Assembly: GCA_045113275.1 (NCBI GenBank)
Contig: JBGUIU010000300.1
Coordinates: 1 to 64,000, forward strand
Direction of reading: 5' to 3'
Length of the DNA: 64,000 bases
Source: UBA1181 sp045113275
Lineage (GTDB): Bacteria > Bacteroidota > Bacteroidia > Bacteroidales > Paludibacteraceae
The position numbers were made by a program, and so were the translations under genes. Below are positions 23,490-33,100 of this stretch, piece after piece. A model generated the notes under the pieces. The model saw only the letters and a program-made list of their open reading frames with translations. It ran no database searches and had not been told where the DNA came from. How positions within the stretch are numbered: the first letter of the stretch is position 1; each line of letters starts with the position of its first letter.

Positions 23490-26303
23490 ATGTCTATAAG
23501 ATTAAGTAAAATAGCAAGAGAATTAAATGTCAGTGCAGATACGGTTGTGGACTTTTTGAGTAAAAAAGGCCACCCAATACCATCTGACAACCTAAACGTT
23601 CAGCTTACTGACGAACAGGAAGAATTGTGTTATGAAGGATTGGGGTCTAATAAAAAAATAAAGATTGATTCGGAAAAAGTTACTCAACAACGTCAAAATA
23701 AAGAAAAGAAGGAAAGTGTATCCATAGAAGGCTTTGATGAGAAGAATGAGGTGAAGATACAAGTGCCTGAAGTTCACTCTCCTAAAGTTCTTGGAAAAAT
23801 TGATTTGAATGACTTGAATGGAAAGAAAAACAGCGAATCACTTAATGCTAACAACTCTGCTAAATCACAAAATCATTCGGATTCTGTGAATTCTGACACA
23901 AAGGAGTCTGATGCAAAATCTCAGGATTCTGCATCTACGTCAAGGGTTGATCAGACAAATGTGAAGCCTCAGGAACAAAGAAAAGTGACTCCTGTGGCAT
24001 CGGCTGATTCTGATGGCGTATTCTCTATTTCCAAGCCCGCTAAGACGTCTATAAACGTGGTGGGTAAGATTGACTTGGAATCATTGAACCAACAAACACG
24101 ACCAAAGAAAAAGTCAAAAGAAGAAAAGAAAAAGGAAAGAGAATTAAGAAATAAGAACTTCGCTGGAAAATCATTCGACGGACAGCATGGAATGTCAAAA
24201 CCACAAGGTGCTTCTTCTGAAACGGATGACGCTAAGAAAGGAAAGAGAAAAAGAATCCAGAAAGAAAAAATAGATCTTTCAGATTATAAGGATTTTAAGA
24301 ACGAAGACGGCAAACGTGGCGGCAATAATAATGCTGGCGGAAATGCTAACAGAGATAATCACAAGAAGAATCTTAAGAAAACTTTTGTAAAGCCTGAAAT
24401 CAAAGAAGAGGAAGTACAAAAGCAGATTAAGGAAACGCTTGCACGATTGACTAGCAAAGGACAAAAAACCAAGGGCTCAAAGCACCGTCGTGATAAACGT
24501 GAATTGCAGGCAACAAAGTTGCATGAACAGGAGGAACAGGAGAAACTAGAACAAAACAAACTGAAGATCACAGAATTTGTGACTGTCAGCGAGTTGGCTA
24601 CTATGATGGATGTTTCGGTTACTCAGGTTATCAGTACATGTATGAACTTTGGCTTGATGGTTTCTATCAACCAACGATTGGATGCTGAGACGATTAATAT
24701 CGTTGCGGATGAGTTCGGCTTCGAAACAGAGTATGTCAGCGCAGAAGTAACGGCTGCTATTCATGAGGAAGAGGATAAAGAAGAGGATTTGGTTAAACGT
24801 CCGCCAATCGTAACTGTGATGGGTCACGTCGATCATGGTAAGACTTCCTTGTTGGATTATATTCGTCAGACCAATGTGATTGCAGGTGAGGCCGGAGGTA
24901 TCACACAGCATATTGGTGCATATAATGTGACATTAAAGAGCGGACAACAGATAACATTCTTGGACACGCCTGGTCACGAGGCCTTTACGGCTATGCGTGC
25001 TCGTGGTGCGAAGGTGACGGATATTGCTATTATCATTGTGGCTGCCGATGATGATGTGATGCCACAAACAGTTGAGGCAATCAATCATGCATCTATCGCT
25101 GGTGTGCCTATTGTGTTCGCAATTAATAAGGTGGATAAACCGACTGCAAACCCAGATAAGATCAAAGAGGCTTTGGCTAATATGAACTATTTGGTGGAAG
25201 AGTGGGGTGGTAAATATCAATCTCAAGATATCTCAGCTAAAAAAGGATTGGGTGTACCTGAATTGATGGAGAAGGTTCTTTTGGAAGCTGAATTGTTGGA
25301 TCTGAAAGCTAATCCTAATCGTCGTGCTGTAGGTTCTATTATTGAATCTCAGTTGGATAAAGGACGTGGATATGTTTCAACTGTCTTGGTTAGCAATGGT
25401 ACATTGCATGTAGGTGATGTTGTTGTTGCAGGTATTAACTACGGACGTATAAAGGCGATGTTTAATGAGCGTAATCAACGCGTGACAGAGGCTAAACCAT
25501 CTGAGCCAGTCGTTATCTTAGGTTTGAATGGTGCTCCTCAGGCAGGTGATAATTTCAACGTCTTGGAAACAGAACAAGAGGCTCGTGAAATCGCTACAAA
25601 ACGTGAACAATTACAACGTGAACAAGGATTGCGTACAACGAAGCACTTGACGTTGGAGGAGATTGCTCGTCGTCGTGCTTTGGGTAACTTCCAAGAGATG
25701 AATATCATCGTTAAAGCGGATGTGGATGGTTCTGCAGAGGCATTGAAAGACTCTTTGGAGAAATTATCTACAGAAGAATTTGCTGTTAACGTTATCCATA
25801 AGGCTGTCGGACAGATTTCGGAATCTGACGTGATGTTGGCATCTACTGCTGATGCTATTATTGTGGGATTCCAGGTGCGTCCATCGCAGTCGGCTCGTAA
25901 GATTGCTGAGAAAGAAGGTGTTGATATCCGCTTGTATTCTATCATCTACGATGCTATTGAGCAGATGAAGGATGCTATGGTGGGTATGTTGTCACCTGAA
26001 GTAAAAGAGGAGATAACCGGTACGGCTGAGGTACAAGAGACCTTTAAGATTAGTAAGGTGGGTACTATCGCTGGTTGTATCGTGCGTGATGGTAAGATTA
26101 AGAGAGGTAATAAAGTCCGCTTGATTCGTGACGGTATTGTGGTTCACACAGGTGATTTGGCATCATTGAAACGTTTCAAAGATGATGTGAAAGAGGTTGC
26201 CAATGGTTATGAGTGTGGATTGAATATTGCCAATTACAATGATTTGCAAGTAGGCGATATTATCGAAGGATTTGAAGAAATTGAAGTAAAGCGTACCCTG
26301 TAA
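23490..26303 (+). CDS. infB: Translation initiation factor IF-2
   Basis: 937 residues. An IF2_N helical domain at the start (SIRLSKIARELNVSADTVVDFLSKKG), a long charged, low-complexity linker (about 60-365), a second IF2_N-like segment (ITEFVTVSELATMMDVSVTQVI) and the GTPase domain from about 440: G1 GHVDHGKT, G3 DTPGHEAF, G4 NKVDK. Domains II-IV follow to the C-terminus (FQVRPSQSARKIAEKEGVDIRLYSIIYD). It recruits initiator tRNA to the 30S subunit. An intrinsic terminator overlaps the stop codon. Confidence 0.97.
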   Translation: MSIRLSKIARELNVSADTVVDFLSKKGHPIPSDNLNVQLTDEQEELCYEGLGSNKKIKIDSEKVTQQRQNKEKKESVSIEGFDEKNEVKIQVPEVHSPKVLGKIDLNDLNGKKNSESLNANNSAKSQNHSDSVNSDTKESDAKSQDSASTSRVDQTNVKPQEQRKVTPVASADSDGVFSISKPAKTSINVVGKIDLESLNQQTRPKKKSKEEKKKERELRNKNFAGKSFDGQHGMSKPQGASSETDDAKKGKRKRIQKEKIDLSDYKDFKNEDGKRGGNNNAGGNANRDNHKKNLKKTFVKPEIKEEEVQKQIKETLARLTSKGQKTKGSKHRRDKRELQATKLHEQEEQEKLEQNKLKITEFVTVSELATMMDVSVTQVISTCMNFGLMVSINQRLDAETINIVADEFGFETEYVSAEVTAAIHEEEDKEEDLVKRPPIVTVMGHVDHGKTSLLDYIRQTNVIAGEAGGITQHIGAYNVTLKSGQQITFLDTPGHEAFTAMRARGAKVTDIAIIIVAADDDVMPQTVEAINHASIAGVPIVFAINKVDKPTANPDKIKEALANMNYLVEEWGGKYQSQDISAKKGLGVPELMEKVLLEAELLDLKANPNRRAVGSIIESQLDKGRGYVSTVLVSNGTLHVGDVVVAGINYGRIKAMFNERNQRVTEAKPSEPVVILGLNGAPQAGDNFNVLETEQEAREIATKREQLQREQGLRTTKHLTLEEIARRRALGNFQEMNIIVKADVDGSAEALKDSLEKLSTEEFAVNVIHKAVGQISESDVMLASTADAIIVGFQVRPSQSARKIAEKEGVDIRLYSIIYDAIEQMKDAMVGMLSPEVKEEITGTAEVQETFKISKVGTIAGCIVRDGKIKRGNKVRLIRDGIVVHTGDLASLKRFKDDVKEVANGYECGLNIANYNDLQVGDIIEGFEEIEVKRTL

Positions 26304-26322
26304 AAGGATACGCTTTTTTTTT
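26288..26322 (+). terminator. Intrinsic terminator overlapping the infB stop
   Basis: AAAGCGTA (26288-26295) pairs with TACGCTTT (26309-26316), followed by an uninterrupted T run to 26322. The 5' arm is inside the last infB codons. cvpA starts 13 bases later, so read-through or an unseen promoter must serve it. Confidence 0.75.
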
Positions 26323-26334
26323 AATACGAGGAAT

Positions 26335-26826
26335 ATGTTTGCATTGGATATCATACTGTTAGCCCTGATGGTTTTTGCCATCATACGTGGGTGTATGAAA
26401 GGTCTTGTGATGGAAGTGGCCTCTCTGCTCGGAATTGTCGTCAGTGCGTTTATCGCTAAGAATTATGGCGTGGCTCTGATGGGGGGCATCGTTTCCTTTT
26501 TTGGGGGACAAACAGAGATGAATAGTATCGTGTCGATCGTAATCATTTTCTTGCTGTCTATGTTGGTCGTTCGCCTGTTGGCTGCTTTGGTAGCTAAGAT
26601 GTTGAAGATTGCCATGTTAGGGTGGTTGGATAAGTTATTGGGCGGTGTTGCGGCTTTGGCAAAATGTTTGATGATTATGGGCGTTTTGTTGTATGCATTT
26701 GATAAGATGAACAATATGATACACTTGTTTGAAGAAGAGGATTTAGCAAAATCGAAACTGTATGAACCTGTAAAATCGGTTGCATATATCGTTTTCCCTT
26801 CTGATACAAATACCGTTGTTGAATAA
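26335..26826 (+). CDS. CvpA family membrane protein
   Basis: 163 residues with four hydrophobic segments (about 2-20, 28-50, 62-85, 100-122). LDIILLALMVFAIIRGCMKGLVMEVASLLGIVVSAFIA is the CvpA family opening, including the RG(x)KG motif. CvpA relatives were linked to colicin V production and envelope stress resistance; the molecular role is unclear. In Bacteroidales cvpA commonly follows infB, but here the next gene is a BspA-like protein. The C-terminal 40 residues are soluble and acidic. Confidence 0.87.
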   Translation: MFALDIILLALMVFAIIRGCMKGLVMEVASLLGIVVSAFIAKNYGVALMGGIVSFFGGQTEMNSIVSIVIIFLLSMLVVRLLAALVAKMLKIAMLGWLDKLLGGVAALAKCLMIMGVLLYAFDKMNNMIHLFEEEDLAKSKLYEPVKSVAYIVFPSDTNTVVE

Positions 26827-26848
26827 TAAAAACTAATTTAATACGCTT

Positions 26849-28264
26849 ATGAAAACACAGAACACATTTAGGGGTTTTCTGTCAAAAAAAATTACATTGA
26901 CAATTTCCCTTGTTGTTTTCTCTTTATGTTGCTCAATGTCCCTATCAGCAAAGAAAGTTGTTTATGGAGAAATTTCTAAGATGGATTTAGAGCCAAAGTT
27001 TGGGTATTATAGGTGGGAACCATCGCTTGTGTTGAAATATGGTGAACTGCCTGCTCGTGATAGTGTATTTGAAATTCCTTGTTCTGATGGTGCTATACAG
27101 TGGCCTGATAGTGATATGGGGCTTTATGTGGATTCTGAGAATCCCAAAAGTGAAATATGGGTGATTGAAATAGATTCAACTTTTAAAGAGGTTCGTTTAA
27201 AGTCAACTGCGAACATGTTTGCGGGCTTTTCTTCTCTTATGTACATAGGTGGTTTTAAGTATCTTAATACGGAATCGGTGACGGATATGAGTAAAATGTT
27301 TTACCGTTGTGGGTCTCTTATTTTTTCTGATACTCCTCCGGTGGCGTATGATGACGATGGAAATCTACTTGATATTGGTTTTAGAATGTATTTTGATTTT
27401 AGTACATTTAATACGCAAAATGTGACCCGAATGGATTCCATGTTTGCTTATGCTTTTATGTATGGTCGATTTTCTACAGGTTATTCTCATGCTATTTATC
27501 CCTTTCTTGAACTCGGAAATTTTGATACTCGTAATGTGACGAGCATGAGTGGAATGTTTGCACATTGTCAAGGTAGAGTACTCAGCTTTAATAGTTTTGA
27601 TACGCATAATGTGACCGATATGAGCGGTATGTTCTATAATTATTACAATGATGATGATAGTTGGGATTGGTATATGGAGCCTGATGATCCTAATTCATAC
27701 TCCGAAGTATGTTCTCGTCCAGACTTAAATAGTGAGGATATAAACCAATATAAAATGCAACCCTACACACTTGATCTTCGTTCCTTTGATACTCGTAATG
27801 TAACGAACATGAGTGAGATGTTTAAGAAATGTTCTGGTGTGACATCGATTGTTGTAGGAGAAGATTGGACAACAGCGTCTGTTCAAAAAGGCAGTTCGGC
27901 ACAAATGTTTGAAGAGTGTTTGTTCTTGAAAGGAGCCTTGGGTACAACATACGATGAAACGCATTTAGATGCTGCGTATGCTCATCCAGATGGTGGTGAG
28001 GCTAATCCTGGGTATCTGACAGCTGTGAGTCAGTTGGATGCAGTTCCTTTGGTTAAAACGGAACAAACAGTGGATGTGTGGACATCCGATGGTCAGCTCT
28101 TTATCAAGGTGGAAATTTCTTCTGAGTATCGCATCTATGATGTGTATGGACGTTTGGTGGCTCAGGGAATGATTACAGGAGGCGAAATAAACCTTCCATT
28201 GCCACGTCAATCAATCTATTTTGTAGATGTCAATGGCGTTGGAACTAAAGTGATGGTGGATTAA
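26849..28264 (+). CDS. BspA-like surface protein with DUF285 repeats
   Basis: 471 residues. A long signal peptide (ITLTISLVVFSLCCSMSLSA, cleaved near residue 34). From about residue 100 to 335 there are repeated DUF285/BspA-type units of the form 'F(D/N)T(R/Q/H)NVTxMxxMF': NTQNVTRMDSMF, DTRNVTSMSGMF, DTHNVTDMSGMF, DTRNVTNMSEMF. The C-terminal 60 residues (YRIYDVYGRLVAQGMITGG, then QSIYFVDVNGVGTKVMVD) resemble the beta-sandwich sorting domains of type IX-secreted proteins. Such proteins are usually surface-exposed. There is no terminator between it and the next unknown gene, and a TTAAG repeat tract lies in the 50-base gap. Confidence 0.8.
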   Translation: MKTQNTFRGFLSKKITLTISLVVFSLCCSMSLSAKKVVYGEISKMDLEPKFGYYRWEPSLVLKYGELPARDSVFEIPCSDGAIQWPDSDMGLYVDSENPKSEIWVIEIDSTFKEVRLKSTANMFAGFSSLMYIGGFKYLNTESVTDMSKMFYRCGSLIFSDTPPVAYDDDGNLLDIGFRMYFDFSTFNTQNVTRMDSMFAYAFMYGRFSTGYSHAIYPFLELGNFDTRNVTSMSGMFAHCQGRVLSFNSFDTHNVTDMSGMFYNYYNDDDSWDWYMEPDDPNSYSEVCSRPDLNSEDINQYKMQPYTLDLRSFDTRNVTNMSEMFKKCSGVTSIVVGEDWTTASVQKGSSAQMFEECLFLKGALGTTYDETHLDAAYAHPDGGEANPGYLTAVSQLDAVPLVKTEQTVDVWTSDGQLFIKVEISSEYRIYDVYGRLVAQGMITGGEINLPLPRQSIYFVDVNGVGTKVMVD

Positions 28265-28280
28265 TTGAAAAGAATGTCAT

Positions 28281-28310
28281 AGTTAAGAATTAAGAGTTAA
28301 GGGTTAAGAA
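28281..28310 (+). repeat. Short TTAAG-type tandem repeat
   Basis: Four degenerate copies of a (A/G)(G/A)TTAAG unit follow each other (AGTTAAGAATTAAG, then AGTTAAGGGTTAAG) in the gap before the next gene. Tracts like this are common intergenic filler in Bacteroidales. Confidence 0.7.
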
Positions 28311-28314
28311 GGGC

Positions 28315-29115
28315 ATGAAAATTCACAAACTTTTATTTGGGGTAATTATGGTTGTGAGCCTTTCTGCCAACTCTTATTCTCAAACAACTATTGATTCTTG
28401 GATTGATAAGATAAAGCAGTGTGACAGTGAGGAGTGCCAAAAGAATGGATTAATCGTATTGAAAGATTCATTATTGAGAACGTTGGGGGTCCATGATTTC
28501 CCATCGGAATGTTTGTGTAAATACGTGAATGTGAATTTATACGATCCATCTTTAAAAGAGCTTTTACTATCTAATCTGAGATCAAACTATGATTTTTGGA
28601 CTATTCAGATTTTTTTCAAGATAGGTGACCCTATATATTGTGATTCATTAGTAAGCATATACAAAGAAAAAAGGCATAGCAAACCTTTAATCTATGATTT
28701 AAAGATGGAAAATGCGCTGATAAGATGTGGTAATAAAGATATATTGGAGCAAAGATATAAGTATTTAACTGAAACGATAAAACACGGAGGGAATTTGAAC
28801 TTGGACTTTTGTCAGACAATTACAGAAACCCGCGATGTGGCAGACAGAAGATACGCTGACATGTTGATGAGTTATGTGATAAATAACAACAATCAATTAG
28901 TCTATTATGGGGATGATGGAGGAGGAAATGTGGATTATTGTCCTCTTTCCCGACTTTCTATCTTAATTCTAAAAGATATAATAAAGGATTTTCCGTATGT
29001 TCCCCAATATTACGAGTTGATAGATGAAAAAAAGGAAAGCGAAATCCGACAATGGTGCAAGAAACACCAAAAAGTGTATGAGATGAATATTGTGTCATTT
29101 AGTTTGAGACTCTGA
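28315..29115 (+). CDS. Secreted protein of unknown function
   Basis: 266 residues, not recognised. A signal peptide (LLFGVIMVVSLSANSYS, cleaved before QTT) predicts export to the periplasm. The mature part is helix-rich with several Cys (CDSEEC, CLCKY, RCGNK, DFC, DYC, WCKKH) and short repeated Leu-rich helices, a composition that would suit a HEAT-like fold, but no motif can be matched. It lies between the BspA-like gene and a membrane-protein gene and may be co-transcribed with both. Confidence 0.6.
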   Translation: MKIHKLLFGVIMVVSLSANSYSQTTIDSWIDKIKQCDSEECQKNGLIVLKDSLLRTLGVHDFPSECLCKYVNVNLYDPSLKELLLSNLRSNYDFWTIQIFFKIGDPIYCDSLVSIYKEKRHSKPLIYDLKMENALIRCGNKDILEQRYKYLTETIKHGGNLNLDFCQTITETRDVADRRYADMLMSYVINNNNQLVYYGDDGGGNVDYCPLSRLSILILKDIIKDFPYVPQYYELIDEKKESEIRQWCKKHQKVYEMNIVSFSLRL

Positions 29116-29136
29116 TAAAACCCAAGGAACAGAATC

Positions 29137-29922
29137 ATGGCTATATATAGTTACATATACGACATTGCCTATCTTCCCTTCATCATGCTCTACCTGAACA
29201 CGATGGTATTGGTATGTTATAACTTCGGGGTGAAAAAAACATTCTATCTCTTCTTATCGACCCTCTCCATACTGGTATTTGTCAGACTATTACCCATTGA
29301 GATAGAACCTTACATCGCAGACGCCGGATTCCCAAGCTATTCATATTACGAGATTTTCTGCAACCTATTCGTTTCCCTTCTATTCTTCTGGGTAGTACGG
29401 AAGCGGAAACACGCCTTGGTACTGTTGTTCTTGTCATTCTCCACGATTATACCCCTTTTCGGCGCACTAACGATGGAAGTGATTGGCATATGGTCTCTTA
29501 TCGTTTTATATAAAACCATATTGGCAAAACACAACGATTCGCAAGGGAGTGCAGTATATATATTTATTTTCCTCGAACTAACTGTCAGTGTTCTATTGCT
29601 AATATTCACGAACCACTACTACTGCGAGCAAATGATAGACATTCGGCCGGAAAGCATGCACTTAATCAAAAAACAAAACGACACATACTACTACGTGATC
29701 ACCCCAATTCATAATAACGAAAAGAAAATCAAACAGATACGAAAAGAATTAGACAACTATTCTGACGGAAGATTCGTTATCTTAGAGGACAAAAAAGCCG
29801 CTTACTCTTTTCACCGGTCATCCATAAGAACATCTCTATACGCTGTAGATCCATTAGACTATTCGCAGGAAGACGTCAACGAAACAGTCATAGAGAAAAA
29901 AGGAAGGGAAACAACTGAATAA
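29137..29922 (+). CDS. Multi-pass membrane protein of unknown function
   Basis: 261 residues, not recognised. Five or six hydrophobic segments fill residues 10-165 (LPFIMLYLNTMVLVCYNF, FYLFLSTLSILVFVRLL, CNLFVSLLFFWVV, ALVLLFLSFSTIIPLFGALT, VYIFIFLELTVSVLLLIF); residues 170-261 are soluble and charged. Codons ending in C (TAC, AAC, ATC, TTC) are clearly more frequent than in the flanking genes, which suggests separate origin. It is followed directly by a GC-rich intergenic stretch with a 28-bp palindrome. Confidence 0.6.
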   Translation: MAIYSYIYDIAYLPFIMLYLNTMVLVCYNFGVKKTFYLFLSTLSILVFVRLLPIEIEPYIADAGFPSYSYYEIFCNLFVSLLFFWVVRKRKHALVLLFLSFSTIIPLFGALTMEVIGIWSLIVLYKTILAKHNDSQGSAVYIFIFLELTVSVLLLIFTNHYYCEQMIDIRPESMHLIKKQNDTYYYVITPIHNNEKKIKQIRKELDNYSDGRFVILEDKKAAYSFHRSSIRTSLYAVDPLDYSQEDVNETVIEKKGRETTE

Positions 29923-29934
29923 TTTGCGCCACAG

Positions 29935-30060
29935 GTTCACACCTGCGTCTGTGTTATGGCATCCCCTCAGGATTGGGATGACGCGAGAATCAGACAATCG
30001 GGCATTCCACCTGCAGGTTGCGTGTAGAGACGCACGGCCGTGCGTCTCTACGATAAAACG
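29935..30060. repeat. GC-rich intergenic repeat with a perfect 28-bp palindrome
   Basis: The stretch after the membrane-protein gene is richer in G+C than its surroundings. It contains the dyads CAGGT/ACCTG (29938-29951) and ACCTGCAGGT (30008-30017) and, at 30024-30051, a perfect inverted repeat with 14-base arms GTAGAGACGCACGG / CCGTGCGTCTCTAC. The same palindromic phrase is familiar to me as a dispersed element in Bacteroidota and cyanobacterial intergenic DNA. It lacks coding capacity of its own. Transcribed, it would form a very stable hairpin, but no T run follows. Confidence 0.7.
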
Positions 30061-30130
30061 ATCCCCAACGGATAATCACCCCACCATTTTTGACAGTATC
30101 ATACCTTTTCCTCTTTTCCCAAATAAATTT

Positions 30131-30138
30131 TATCTTTG
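30131..30138 (+). promoter_or_regulatory. Probable -7 element of the AddB-like gene
   Basis: TATCTTTG 20 bases before the ATG at 30158 fits TAnnTTTG; a -33 element is not obvious. It supports starting the gene at 30158 rather than at the upstream end of the open frame (29924). Confidence 0.5.
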
Positions 30139-30157
30139 TGACAATAATTTAGATTGT

Positions 30158-33100
30158 ATGTTCGGAGTCCCATTTCTTCAATCGGTTGCAGAGGATATTG
30201 TACGCAAGTACGGAGATGACTTATCTAATTTGATTGTTGTCTTCCCCAATAATCGTGCTCAGCTTTTTTTTAATGATTGTTTGTTAAATGCAGCCTCGAA
30301 TTTAGGTGTAAAACATCCTATCTGGTCACCTTCATATACTACGATAAAGAAGATGTTTGAAGAGCGCTCTTCGCTGCAGATCGCTGATCCCATAAAATTA
30401 GTGTGTCTTCTATATGACACATATATGGGGGTGTTAAATCATGGGGAAGAGTATGGCTTGAATACCTCTGATCTGAAAGTGGATGAAACGCTAGACAGTT
30501 TCTATCACTGGGGTGAAATATTATTGTCTGATTTTGAGGATATAGACAATAATATGGTGAATGCACAGATGCTTTTCCAAAACATTAAAGATGGGGTTCC
30601 ATTCGAGGCCGATAGTACGTTTCTGACGGATGAACAGAGAGAGGTCTTGAAACATTTCTTTGCTGTATTTAAAGAAGGGGATGAGACGATCTTGAAGCGT
30701 AGATTCTTACAATTATGGTCACTTCTTCATCCTATATATGTCAAGTTTCGTCAACGCTTACTGTCCGAAAATCTGGCTTATGAGGGCATGTTGAAACGAC
30801 AGGTTATTGAGGCGTGGGATGACTCTGATACTACAAATGATGATAAGGTATATCTGTTTGTCGGATTCAATGTGTTGAACCAATGTGAAAAGATGCTTTT
30901 TAAACGCCTCTACAGTGGCAAGAGGGCTAAGTTCTATTGGGACTGTGACGAGTACTATATCCGTAAGAAAAACGAGGCTGAGGCTCATGAGGCAGGCCTC
31001 TTTATGAGAGATAATATAGGTGATTTTCCGAATGAATTAGAAACGTTTGATTTGTTAGGAAGCTGCTCGCGCAAAATTGAGATTATCGGCTCTGCATCGG
31101 AGGTGGCTCAGGCCAGATATGTTTCTAAGTTTCTGAAGGAATGTGAGGCAGAAGGTTCTACCAATGATGATACGGTAGTCGTTTTGTGCAATGAAAATCT
31201 TTTGTTGCCTGTGTTGCATTCTATACCAGGAGGTGGAAAGGATAATGAAGAGTGCAATGTTAATGTGACAATGGGTCTCCCAATCGTGCAGACACCGATA
31301 TATGGATTGATTCAGGTCTTATTGGATTATCAAGAACACTTGCATTTTCTGAACGCTGGTGAATCAAGTTCCTTGTTGAGTACAACTTTACTGCCATTGC
31401 TTCGAAACTACTACCTGCGTCTCGCTTATCCATCAATAATCGAAATAGAAGAACAGATACAAAAGAAACACTGGAAATTTTTCAAAACTGAATCTTTAGT
31501 GAGCAATGAATCGTATGGAACATTGTTCTCACGATGTGAGACATCTCGCGATCTCTTGCTTTGGCTGTTGGAGATTGTTAGAAAGGTCTCTGTGCTGTTT
31601 CGTGATGATGAGGAGGATATAGAAACGCATGTTGAGGAGGATGAATACATAAAATCACTCTCTGGTGATCTGTATAAGGAATCGCTATATAGAATTTACA
31701 CCATGCTTACAAGACTTATTGCCTTGTTGGATGAGGATACTCTTACGTTGGAGTTTTCGATGATGCTACAGTTGATCAATACGCTAATGTCCTCTCTCTC
31801 TGTTCCGTTCACTGGTGAGATGGTGACAGGTACTCAAATCATGGGTTTCTTGGAGACACGAAACTTGGATTTTACCAATGTGATACTGCTTTCTGCTAAT
31901 GAAGGTACATTGCCAAGTTCGGGGAAAGAGAACTCGTTCGTTCCGTATGCATTGAGAAAAGGTTATGGTATGACTACAATAGAGCATAAAAACTCATTGT
32001 ATGCGTATTATTTTTACCGTTTGTTGCAGCGAGCTGAGAAGGTGACGTTGATGTATAATACCTCAGAAAAAAGTTCTTCTAAAGGCCAGATGAGCCGCTT
32101 CTTGTTGCAGCTCATGGTCGAGGCAACAAATAACACAATTGAGAAGTCGCAGATTAACTCGGATGTTCCGAAGAATGAAAGCCTTTTGTTTAAGGTTGAA
32201 AAAACGGATGAGATTCTACAAAAGATGCATGAACTGTTTAATCTGAACTATCAGTCAAATGGTCCTAAAAAGAGCCTTTCAGCTTCGTCATTAAACATGT
32301 ATTTGAATTGTCCTATGCATTTTTATCTTAGTAAGATACTTCGATTATATAAGCAGGAGGAAATCTCGGATGACGTGCAGGTGAATGAGTTTGGAACGGT
32401 ATTTCATGCCTCTATGCAGTATTATTATGATGACTTGATGCGCAAGAAGAAGAGCCGCATCATCTATGCTTCGGATTACCCTGCATTCATGACAAAGGAA
32501 CGGACTGACGATGATGAGTCTATCACGCGGACAACCGATTATAAAGAGTTTAAAGTGATGATAGATCGTTATGTAAATAAAGCATTTAAGATTCACTATT
32601 TTAATATGACGGAGGATGAAACAATGCCTCAATTGTCGGGTGAACAGCTGATGAACCGTGATGCCATCGCTCGTTATGTCATCGGTATGTTGATGTTGGA
32701 TGCTCAATATGCACCGTTTGAGATTATTGGTAATGAATACCATTTCTCTTCGGACTTTTCAGTTCCGCAACAGAATGGGAAGAGTCTCATGGTACGTTTT
32801 GAAGGAGACATAGACCGTGTGGATAAAAAAGGAGAAACAATAAGGGTGTTGGATTATAAGACAGGAGGAAAGGCGAAAACCATGAAAGATATAGACTCTT
32901 TGTTTATCGTCTCTCCGAATCGTTATTCGTATGCCTTGCAAGTGATGATGTATAGTTATTTTTATTCTCTGAAGGAAAATGTGCAAGTGAAACCTGCAAT
33001 TGCTTATTTGAAGACGGCCAAGTCGTTGGAAGCATTGGATATTATGTTGGATAAGAATGTTTTAACCTCAGCGAATGATTATTTTGAGGAATTGAAGCAA

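Noticed and set aside
28281..28310. TTAAG tract as a CRISPR or satellite array
   Set aside because: Units are only about seven bases, degenerate, without spacers.
30024..30051. Palindrome as an intrinsic terminator
   Set aside because: No T run on either side and no loop; a dispersed repeat is a better explanation.
29924..30157. 78-residue N-terminal extension of the AddB-like frame
   Set aside because: It runs through the palindromic repeat and a promoter element, has no family similarity, and the ATG at 30158 gives the expected N-terminus.
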